A DNA stretch of 19,321 nucleotides from NCBI GenBank assembly GCA_038323475.1, contig JBBQHA010000053.1:1-19321 (forward strand), in the 5' to 3' direction. This DNA is from SZAS-103 sp038323475. Lineage in GTDB: Bacteria; Pseudomonadota; Gammaproteobacteria; Xanthomonadales; Xanthomonadaceae. The notes below the pieces were generated by a model. That model ran no database searches. It had not been told where the DNA came from and saw nothing but the letters and a program-made list of their open reading frames with translations. The first letter of the stretch is position 1. Each line of letters opens with the position of its first letter. Of the stretch, positions 13,238 to 19,321 are shown in pieces. The position numbers and the translations under genes were made by a program.

Positions 13238-15565
13238 TCAGAACGGCAGCACGAGGTCCGGCTTGATCGCCAGCAATTCCTTGCGGAACGCCGCCTGGAT
13301 GCGCTCGAGAGCAGCCGGCGTATCGGCGTCGAAACGCATGACCAGCGACGGCGTCGTGTTGGACGCGCGCACCAGCCCCCAGCCGTCGGGCCAGTCGGCG
13401 CGCACGCCATCGATCGTCGCGACCCGCGCGCCTTCGAACTTCGCGCGCTCACGGAACTTGTCGATGTAGGCGTGGTTTTCGCCCTCAGCCAGCTCCGATT
13501 TGAGTTCGGGCGTACTGAACCCCTTCGGCAATTCGGCGAACACCGCGTCGGCATTCTCGTCGCGGGTGGCAAGGATCTCCAGCAGGCGCGCCGCGGCGTA
13601 GATCGCGTCGTCGAAACCGTACCAGCGCTCCTTGAAGAAGAAATGGCCGCTCATCTCGCCCGCGAGTTCGGCGCCGGTCTCTTTCATCTTGGCCTTGATC
13701 AGCGAATGCCCGGTCTTCCACATCAGCGGGCTGCCGCCATGGCGCAGGATGTGGCCGGCGAGGTGGCCGGTGCATTTGACGTCGTACACGATGCACGCGC
13801 CGGGATTGCGTTCGAGCACGTCGGCCGCGAACAGCATCAGCAGGCGGTCCGGGTAGATGATCTCGCCGGCGCGGGTGACCACGCCGAGACGGTCGCCATC
13901 GCCATCGAACGCCAGCCCGATATCGGCCTCCATCCGTTGCACCATCTGGATGGAATCGGTCAGGTTCTTCGGTTCGCTCGGATCGGGATGGTGGTTCGGG
14001 AAGGTGCCGTCCACCTCGCAGAAGATCGGCACGACCTCGCAACCGATCGCCTCGAGCACTTCCGGCGCGAGCATGCCGGCCACGCCGTTGCCGCAGTCGA
14101 CCACGACCTTGAGCTTGCGCTCGAGCTGCACGTCCTCGGCGATCCGCTGGATGTAGTCGGCGGCGACTTCCCGCTGCTGCAGGCTGCCCTGCACATTGGC
14201 CTTGTACAGGCGATCCTCGGCGATGCGCGCATACAACGCCTGGATCGCGTCCCCGGCCAGGGTCTCGCCGCCGAGCACGATCTTGAAGCCGTTGTAGTCC
14301 TGCGGATTGTGGCTGCCGGTGACCGCCACGCACGAACCGGTACGCAACTGGAACGCTGCGAAGTAGCACAGCGGCGTCGGCGCCTGGCCGATATCGATCA
14401 CCTCGCGGCCGGCGGCGCGCAGGCCTTCGATCAGCGCCGCGGTCATCTCCGGCCCGGACAGGCGGCCGTCGCGACCGACCACGATGTCCCTGAGCCCCTG
14501 GTCCTGCATGGCGCTGCCGATGGCCTGTCCGATCAGCCTGGCGACCCCGGCGTCGAGCGATTTGCCGACCACGCCACGGATGTCGTAGGCACGGAAGATG
14601 CTGCGCTCGATCGCCACCGCCGCGCGCTTTTCCAGATCGCGGATGACCTTGCGCTCGGGCTGCGGTTCGTTCTGCATGAGCGTGGACAGCGTGCTTTCGT
14701 CGGAGCCCTCGGCGTCCGCGACGCGACGACCCGTACCTGCCAGCGCCAGCTTGTTGCAGTACCGGATCATGCCCGCGGCACCCAGCACGAGCAGCAGGGC
14801 GACGATGTAGTCGGCGATCGGCGGCAGCCCGAAGATGCTGTCCGCGAGCTGCGGACTTGCGGTCACGATGCGGAAGCTGCCTTCGCCGATCTTGGTGAGC
14901 ACTGTGTTGCCCATCAGGCCGACTTTCGGATCGCCAACCTCGCTGATGTTGAATCCGTAGTAGCGCAACACGATGTACCCGCCGCCGGGACGCGCAGCCT
15001 GGAGCGCGCTGGTCAACGTATCCAGCGACAGCGGCAACAACGCGAGCGCCTTGACTTCGCGGCCCTGCTTGATCGGCCCTGCAAACAGCAGTTGCGGTTG
15101 GCCGTCCACGCGCGCAACCGCACTCGCGCTCGCCCCGCTTTGCAGGGCGCTGTCGAGCACCGCGATCCGTCCGTAGCCGAAGGCCTTGGCATCGGCATAC
15201 GGCGCGGTCAGGTCCGGCGAGACGAACAGGACTGTGCCCGCACCGGCCCAGCCGGCCGTGAACGCCTTCGCGGCAGCGGCGTTGTCGCCACGCGCAACCG
15301 CAGCGACCACGGTCTTGTCGGCGAGCCGGTCATTGAAATGCTTGGTCAGTCCGGACAGGCTGTCGGCGACTTCGCCTTGCACACGATGGGCCTCGGTGGC
15401 CACGTTCTCGCTCGCCCGCCCGGCCGCGCCTTGTTGCCATGCGTCCCATGCGAACGTCAGGGCGAGCACGAACACCACGCCGGCGAGCAGGTAACGAAAG
15501 CGCACCAGCGCGTTCTTCACCTCGACGCCGATCTGCCTGCCTTCATCCTTGCTTTCGTCGCCCAT
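13238..15565 (-). CDS. algC: Phosphomannomutase/phosphoglucomutase with N-terminal membrane and periplasmic domain (AlgC-like)
   Basis: Alpha-D-phosphohexomutase of 775 residues that interconverts mannose or glucose 6- and 1-phosphates, feeding exopolysaccharide and LPS precursors. The enzyme part starts near 322 (SIFRAYDIRG). The catalytic phosphoserine is S418 in TGSHNPQDYNG, the Mg loop DGDGDR is at 554-559, the sugar loop GEMSGH at 636-641, and the phosphate-binding RASNTTPS segment lies near the C-terminus. The first 320 residues are extra compared with the 463-residue P. aeruginosa enzyme. There is one membrane segment at 25-43, a presumed periplasmic region of about 205 residues, a second membrane segment at 250-269, and a linker. 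I recall similar long AlgC forms in Pseudomonas. The ATG has AGGGGAAG just upstream. It is the last gene of coaBC-dut-algC, 24 bp after dut. Confidence 0.93.
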   Translation of the reverse strand: MGDESKDEGRQIGVEVKNALVRFRYLLAGVVFVLALTFAWDAWQQGAAGRASENVATEAHRVQGEVADSLSGLTKHFNDRLADKTVVAAVARGDNAAAAKAFTAGWAGAGTVLFVSPDLTAPYADAKAFGYGRIAVLDSALQSGASASAVARVDGQPQLLFAGPIKQGREVKALALLPLSLDTLTSALQAARPGGGYIVLRYYGFNISEVGDPKVGLMGNTVLTKIGEGSFRIVTASPQLADSIFGLPPIADYIVALLLVLGAAGMIRYCNKLALAGTGRRVADAEGSDESTLSTLMQNEPQPERKVIRDLEKRAAVAIERSIFRAYDIRGVVGKSLDAGVARLIGQAIGSAMQDQGLRDIVVGRDGRLSGPEMTAALIEGLRAAGREVIDIGQAPTPLCYFAAFQLRTGSCVAVTGSHNPQDYNGFKIVLGGETLAGDAIQALYARIAEDRLYKANVQGSLQQREVAADYIQRIAEDVQLERKLKVVVDCGNGVAGMLAPEVLEAIGCEVVPIFCEVDGTFPNHHPDPSEPKNLTDSIQMVQRMEADIGLAFDGDGDRLGVVTRAGEIIYPDRLLMLFAADVLERNPGACIVYDVKCTGHLAGHILRHGGSPLMWKTGHSLIKAKMKETGAELAGEMSGHFFFKERWYGFDDAIYAAARLLEILATRDENADAVFAELPKGFSTPELKSELAEGENHAYIDKFRERAKFEGARVATIDGVRADWPDGWGLVRASNTTPSLVMRFDADTPAALERIQAAFRKELLAIKPDLVLPF

Positions 15566-15589
15566 CTGCTTCCCCTGTGCGGCGGTTGC

Positions 15590-16048
15590 TCAGCGTACCC
15601 CGGTATGGCCGAAACCACCGATGCCGCGAGCGCTGTCCGTGAACTCCGGCACCACCCGCAAGGCGACCCGTGCAACCGGCAGGAATACCAGTTGCGCGAT
15701 GCGATCCCCCGGGGCGATGGTAAAGGCTGCGTTGCCGCGATTCCATCCACTGACCATCAACGGCCCCTGATAGTCGGCGTCGATCAATCCGACCAGGTTG
15801 CCGAGCACGAACCCATGTTTGTGCCCGAGGCCGGAGCGCGGCAGGATCACCGCGCACAGTTCCGGATCGCCGATGTGGATCGCGATGCCGGTCGGGATCA
15901 ACGTGGTGTCGCCGGGCGCGAGCGTGATCTGCGCATCGATCATCGCGCGCAGGTCCATCCCGGCCGAGCCTGCGGTCGCGTAGTCGGGCAGCGGAAACGC
16001 ATCCCCGAGCCGCGGATCGAGCACCCGCATCGCGACGTCGCGACTCAT
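15590..16048 (-). CDS. dut: Deoxyuridine 5'-triphosphate nucleotidohydrolase (dUTPase)
   Basis: Hydrolyses dUTP to dUMP and pyrophosphate, keeping uracil out of DNA and supplying dTMP synthesis. The 152-residue chain matches the trimeric dUTPase family over its whole length. All five motifs are visible: AGSAGMDLRA (26-35), PRSGLGHKHG (70-79), GNLVGLIDADYQG (83-95) with catalytic D90, WNRG...IAPGDRIAQLV (102-121), and RGIGGFGHTG (141-150), the C-terminal arm that closes over the nucleotide. The start ATG (16046-16048) overlaps the coaBC stop in an ATGA junction, so translation is coupled. The coaBC-dut order is widespread in gammaproteobacteria. Confidence 0.97.
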   Translation of the reverse strand: MSRDVAMRVLDPRLGDAFPLPDYATAGSAGMDLRAMIDAQITLAPGDTTLIPTGIAIHIGDPELCAVILPRSGLGHKHGFVLGNLVGLIDADYQGPLMVSGWNRGNAAFTIAPGDRIAQLVFLPVARVALRVVPEFTDSARGIGGFGHTGVR

Positions 16049-17310
16049 GCGCGCGCCGCCGGGACGCGCTCGAGCAACAGCGCGAGCAGTTCGCGCGCCA
16101 GGCTGGTTTTCGGCGCGGGGCCGAGTTCGGCCTCGCCACCGCTCCCGTCACCGTTGCGCCAGTACACACTGAGCGCATTGCTGTCGCAATCGAAGCCGCA
16201 GCCAGGCACGCCGACGCGGTTGCCGGCGATCGCATCCACCCGCTTGCGCTGCAGCTTGTCGCGCGCGGATTCGGCCAGGTTGCCGGTTTCCGCGGCAAAT
16301 CCGACCACCAGCCGGGGGCGCTGCGGGTGGACGGCGACCTCGGCCAGGATGTCCGGCGTGCGCACGAGTTCAAGCGTCATCCCGCTGTCGCGGGCATCCG
16401 CGGTCGTCGGCTTCTTGATCTTGTCGGTTGCCGTCCGGGCGGGCATGTAATCGGCCACCGCCGCCGCGCCAATGTAGATGTCCTGCGGCAAGGCAGCGAT
16501 CGCCGCGTCGCGCATCTCGATCGCGCGGCGGACATCGATCCGGCGTACGCCGGCGGGCGTCGCCAGCCCGACCGGTCCCGCAATCAGCGTCACCTCGGCG
16601 CCTAGTGCGACGGCGGCCGCGGCGATCGCGAAACCCATCTTGCCGGAGCTGCGATTGCCGATGTAACGCACCGGATCGAGGTCTTCGTAAGTCGGCCCCG
16701 CGCTGACCAGGACGCGCTGTCCCGCCAGCGGGCCGCTGCCGGGCTGCGGACGCGCCGCGGCCAATGCGGCCACGATCGCGCCGGGCTCGGCGAGCCGTCC
16801 CGGACCGAATTCGCCGCAAGCCTGCGCGCCGTCGTCAGGACCGACCAGCAGCGCGCCGCGCTCGCGCAACAACGCCACATTCGCCTGCGTAGCAGGATGC
16901 AGCCACATGCGGTTGTTCATCGCAGGAGCCAGCGCGAGTGGCGCGGTCGTGGCCAGGCACATGGTGCTGAGCAGGTCGTTCGCGTGGCCGTGCGCAAGTC
17001 TCGCGATCACGTCGGCGCTCGCGGGCGCGATCACGACACGGGTCGCCCAGCGCGCGAGTTCGATGTGTCCCATCGCCGCTTCGGCCGCCGGATCCCACAG
17101 CGAGGTGCGCACCGGATTGCCCGACAGCGCCTGGAATGTCGCCACGCCAACGAAATGCCCGGCGGATTCGGTCAGCACCACCCGCACCTCTGCGCCCGCA
17201 TCGCCCAGCCGGCGCACGAGCTCGGCCGCCTTGTACGCGGCGATCCCCCCGCTTACGCCGAGCAGGATGCGTTCACCGGCAAGGCTCCGGCTGGCGTCGA
17301 ACTCGTTCAC
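16045..17310 (-). CDS. coaBC: Bifunctional phosphopantothenoylcysteine decarboxylase / phosphopantothenate-cysteine ligase
   Basis: Flavoprotein of 421 residues carrying two consecutive steps of coenzyme A synthesis: CTP-dependent joining of 4'-phosphopantothenate to cysteine (CoaB) and FMN-dependent decarboxylation to 4'-phosphopantetheine (CoaC). The CoaC half (about 1-190) has GVSGGIAAYKA (18-28), H82 in GHIELARWA, N132 in PAMNNRMW and C165 in QACGEFGPGR; these correspond to H75, N125 and C158 of E. coli Dfp. The CoaB half (about 195-421) shows SAGPTYEDLDPVRYIGNRSSGKMG (203-226) and KIKK (297-300). The start is GTG at 17308-17310, eight residues upstream of the usual SLAG N-terminus, with a distant AGGA. 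It heads the coaBC-dut-algC run and diverges from radC. Confidence 0.96.
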   Translation of the reverse strand: MNEFDASRSLAGERILLGVSGGIAAYKAAELVRRLGDAGAEVRVVLTESAGHFVGVATFQALSGNPVRTSLWDPAAEAAMGHIELARWATRVVIAPASADVIARLAHGHANDLLSTMCLATTAPLALAPAMNNRMWLHPATQANVALLRERGALLVGPDDGAQACGEFGPGRLAEPGAIVAALAAARPQPGSGPLAGQRVLVSAGPTYEDLDPVRYIGNRSSGKMGFAIAAAAVALGAEVTLIAGPVGLATPAGVRRIDVRRAIEMRDAAIAALPQDIYIGAAAVADYMPARTATDKIKKPTTADARDSGMTLELVRTPDILAEVAVHPQRPRLVVGFAAETGNLAESARDKLQRKRVDAIAGNRVGVPGCGFDCDSNALSVYWRNGDGSGGEAELGPAPKTSLARELLALLLERVPAARA

Positions 17311-17468
17311 GTCGGAAAAATCCTACGACGAAGATGGCGCCTAGCTTACCCGTGATCGGAAGACGGATGACAGACACGAACCCGCGGACTCGCCAATCTG
17401 GCGATGCCGTCCCATCCCGCCCGCTGCGCTGCTCCGATCCCCGGGCCTCCAGGTGCAAGCCCCGCCCC

Positions 17469-18143
17469 ATGAAAATCTGCGACTGGCCAGCCGATGAACG
17501 CCCGCGCGAACGCCTGCTCGCGCACGGCCCGCAGCGGCTTTCGGACGCCGAGTTGCTCGCACTGTTCCTGGGTTCGGGCCTGCGCGGCATGGATGCGGTC
17601 GGATCGGCGCGGGTGTTATTGACGCGCTTCGGATCGCTGCGCGCATTGCTGGAGACGCCCACATCCGACCTGCTCAAGGAACCAGGACTCGGCCCGGCCC
17701 GGGTTTGCGCGTTGAAGGCCGCGCTCGAACTCGGCAGCAGGCACTTGGCAGCGGGACTCGAGCGTGGCGAAGCGCTTACCGACCCCGCGCGCGCCGGCGA
17801 ATATTTCGCGCGCCGGCTGCGCGGCCTGCCGCACGAAGTGTTTGCCGGACTGTTCCTCGACAACCGCCATCGCGCGATCGCCTTCGAGGAACTGTTCCGC
17901 GGAACCCTTGACGGCGCCGAGGTGTATCCACGCGAGGTGCTCAAGCGCTGCCTCGCGCACAACGCCGCCGCCCTGATCGTCGGCCACAACCATCCCAGCG
18001 GCAGCAGCGAACCCAGTGCCGCCGACCGCGCCGTCACCCTGCGCCTGCGCGATGCGCTGGCGATGGTCGAGATCCGCCTGCTCGACCATTTCGTGGTCGG
18101 CGATGGCGCGCCGTGTTCTCTCGCCGCGCGCGGCTGGGTCTAG
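17469..18143 (+). CDS. radC: RadC family JAMM/MPN+ protein
   Basis: Protein of 224 residues, the normal RadC length. An N-terminal UPF0758/helix-hairpin-helix-like part (about 1-95, with DAELLALFLGSG and EPGLGPARV) precedes the JAMM metalloprotease-like domain. The zinc motif HNHPSGSSEPSAAD is at 173-186: H173, H175 and D186 in the HxHx10D spacing, with an upstream glutamate (E140 or E141) as likely partner. The name comes from an old link to DNA repair that has been questioned; the biochemical role is not settled. I chose ATG 17469 because the family begins at the IxDWPxxERPRE segment; an in-frame ATG at 17367 exists but would add non-conserved residues. The ribosome-binding site is weak. 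The 158 bp separating it from divergent coaBC show no clear promoter motif. Confidence 0.93.
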   Translation: MKICDWPADERPRERLLAHGPQRLSDAELLALFLGSGLRGMDAVGSARVLLTRFGSLRALLETPTSDLLKEPGLGPARVCALKAALELGSRHLAAGLERGEALTDPARAGEYFARRLRGLPHEVFAGLFLDNRHRAIAFEELFRGTLDGAEVYPREVLKRCLAHNAAALIVGHNHPSGSSEPSAADRAVTLRLRDALAMVEIRLLDHFVVGDGAPCSLAARGWV

Positions 18144-18217
18144 ACCGCGAACGCACCCTACGCCTGCGGATGGCATCGCGTACCGGCGGACTCGCCGTGT
18201 GTGCCAATCAGAAATTC

Positions 18218-18235
18218 GGCACTCTGGAGAGTGCC
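18218..18235. terminator. Perfect hairpin after radC, possible terminator
   Basis: GGCACTC (18218-18224) and GAGTGCC (18229-18235) form a perfect 7-bp stem with a TGGA tetraloop, 74 bases after the radC stop. Only ATCCCATTTCCC follows, with a short T-run, so it is a weak intrinsic terminator at best. Confidence 0.4.
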
Positions 18236-18244
18236 ATCCCATTT

Positions 18245-18276
18245 CCCTCCCTTGCCGCAGCGGGGGAGGGCAAGGG
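18245..18276. repeat. GC-rich REP-like palindrome
   Basis: CCCTTGCC (18249-18256) and GGCAAGGG (18269-18276) form a perfect 8-bp stem with a 12-base loop; an alternative 7-bp pairing is CCCTCCC (18245-18251) with GGGAGGG (18264-18270). The CCTCCC...GCGG-GGGAGGG style resembles the hairpin before cphB at 6104-6130, though the two are not identical. It is probably an intergenic repeat. Confidence 0.45.
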
Positions 18277-18281
18277 TGGGG

Positions 18282-18302
18282 GATTGATCCGACCGATCAA
18301 TC
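18282..18302. promoter_or_regulatory. 8-bp inverted repeat GATTGATC/GATCAATC, candidate operator
   Basis: GATTGATC (18282-18289) and GATCAATC (18295-18302) are perfect inverted copies separated by five bases. The dyad ends 28 bases upstream of TATACT (18330-18335), a -10-like box in front of the HD-domain gene. It could be an operator or the third hairpin of an intergenic repeat block. Confidence 0.45.
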
Positions 18303-18329
18303 TAAATTCGTCACGGAGCAACAGGCGCT

Positions 18330-18335
18330 TATACT
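18330..18335 (+). promoter_or_regulatory. Possible -10 box for the HD-domain gene
   Basis: TATACT matches the -10 consensus in 5 of 6 positions, 52 bases before the proposed GTG start. The sequence 17 bases upstream (TTCGTC) is a poor -35 box, so the assignment is tentative. Confidence 0.25.
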
Positions 18336-18386
18336 GCGGCCGCGGCACTGGGCCGCGCGCCGCGGAACGATCGCGATCCCCCTGCC

Positions 18387-19321
18387 GTGATCCTGGGATA
18401 TTCCAAGCTGTTTCCGCCGGACGCGAGCGAGCGCGCACTGCCCGACGCGGCCTCCGCGCGCGTGCTGCTGGCGGATCGCCGGCCGGACATCCTCGCGTGG
18501 ATGCAGCACCGTCGCCAACGCCTGCTCGAACACTTTGGCGACGCGGCCGCGCCCACGCTCGACCGCGCCTCCGATGCGTTCGTGCTCGGACTCGCGCGGC
18601 TCGGCCTGCGCCATGGCAGCTTTGGCGATGATCCGCACCCCTACCATAACGAAGGTCATGTGCTGGAAATCGCCGACCGCCGGCTGCGCGCGCTCGAACG
18701 CGCGCTCGGTTACGCCGCGCTGCCACTGGCCGACTGGCTGAAGCTTGCGCTGTTCGCGGCCTGCCACGACCTGCGCCAGCGCGAGCCGAACGACGTGCCC
18801 GGCCCGGTCGGCGGCAACGAGGCGTCCAGCATCGCCGAAACCCTGCGCATCCTCGACGCCTGCGGTTACAGCCGCGAACACGACCGCGCGCTGTACGTCG
18901 CGATGGAACTGATGATCGCCGGCAGCACCTTCGGCCTGTTCGCGCGACCGCTGGAGAATTCCGCCGAAGCCGCGATCGGCGGCGGCGCACTCGCGCGGCA
19001 CCTGCCAGGCTGGCTCGACCAGGCGGTGCCGGAATGGCAGCACGATCCAGCCATCGAGGCGGCCCTGATCCTCGCCCGCATCGCCGCCGACCTCGACACC
19101 GCCAACGCGGGCGAGTCCTTCACGGAACTCGCCGACAGCGCACTGCGGCTGTGCCGCGAGCGCGAGATGCGCGAGCGCCGCACGACCGATGCGCCGGCCT
19201 CGGCGAAACCCTGCCTGGGCTTCCTGACCGACGGCCAGGAGCGCTACTTCTTCGAGTTGCAGCACTTCTCCTCGCGCGAAGGCCAGCGCGTGTTCGGCAT
19301 GGGCAAGGTCGCCAATGCGCC
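18387..19321 (+). CDS. HD-domain phosphohydrolase-like protein (3' end outside window)
   Basis: Open reading frame of at least 311 residues that continues past the right edge. Metal-site residues of an HD-type hydrolase are visible: PYHNEGH (85-91, with H87 and H91), ACHD (H127, D128) and a later acidic ADLDTAN (234-240). The YHNxxH plus HD arrangement, with LENSAEAA at 189-196, recalls class I cyclic nucleotide phosphodiesterases more than ordinary bacterial HD-GYP proteins. The substrate is unknown. No signal peptide or membrane segment is visible. The start is uncertain: GTG at 18387 is the only good initiator after the in-frame stop at 18303, but it has no ribosome-binding site; ATG at 18498 would shorten the protein by 37 residues and still keep the domain. 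High GC at third codon positions supports real coding. Confidence 0.75.
   Translation, partial: MILGYSKLFPPDASERALPDAASARVLLADRRPDILAWMQHRRQRLLEHFGDAAAPTLDRASDAFVLGLARLGLRHGSFGDDPHPYHNEGHVLEIADRRLRALERALGYAALPLADWLKLALFAACHDLRQREPNDVPGPVGGNEASSIAETLRILDACGYSREHDRALYVAMELMIAGSTFGLFARPLENSAEAAIGGGALARHLPGWLDQAVPEWQHDPAIEAALILARIAADLDTANAGESFTELADSALRLCREREMRERRTTDAPASAKPCLGFLTDGQERYFFELQHFSSREGQRVFGMGKVANA

Noticed and set aside
13472..16450. Open frame of 992 codons antisense to algC, dut and coaBC
   Set aside because: It crosses three well-supported genes on the opposite strand; a shadow frame of GC-rich coding DNA with no family resemblance.

Overview
The window is 19.3 kb of GC-rich bacterial chromosome with densely packed genes. 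By family resemblance and gene order it most likely comes from a gammaproteobacterium of the Xanthomonadales (Lysobacter/Rhodanobacter-like). I assign that lineage from remembered synteny, not from a search. There are 13 protein genes, two of them cut by the window ends. I see no rRNA, tRNA, insertion sequence, prophage or CRISPR array.

Left part (1-5898): tyrS (minus, 3' end off the window) diverges from an envelope pair on the plus strand, a membrane-anchored M23 peptidoglycan endopeptidase and anmK, which overlap by 8 bp. Converging on them is ampG (muropeptide permease), which overlaps the end of anmK by 19 bp and is coupled by an ATGA junction to an exonuclease III gene of the Crc-like branch. 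Endopeptidase, permease and anhydro-MurNAc kinase together make a cell-wall turnover and recycling module.

Centre (5899-11728): a cyanophycin cassette on the plus strand: cyanophycinase (cphB), full-length cyanophycin synthetase (cphA), and a second CphA-related Mur ligase without the ATP-grasp domain. Cyanophycin is the nitrogen storage polymer multi-L-arginyl-poly-L-aspartate. Synthesis and first-step degradation are both encoded; the isoaspartyl dipeptidase needed to finish degradation is not in the window. The 283-bp space before cphB holds a perfect 16-bp inverted repeat and a compound GC-rich hairpin.

Right part (11795-18143): pyrE and a secreted DUF4124 protein (plus) converge on a minus-strand run coaBC-dut-algC, and radC diverges from coaBC. 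This resembles the radC/coaBC/dut/algC...pyrE/crc neighbourhood I recall from Pseudomonas and the radC-dfp-dut...pyrE region of E. coli. The cyanophycin genes therefore look like a cassette inserted between the exonuclease III/crc-like gene and pyrE. After radC, a 243-bp spacer with three consecutive hairpins precedes a partial HD-domain gene with a class-I-phosphodiesterase-like metal signature.

The most interesting points are the ATP-grasp-less CphA paralogue, the cassette-like position and structured leader of the cph genes, the catalytically intact Crc-like nuclease, the PDE-like HD protein and the membrane-anchored AlgC.
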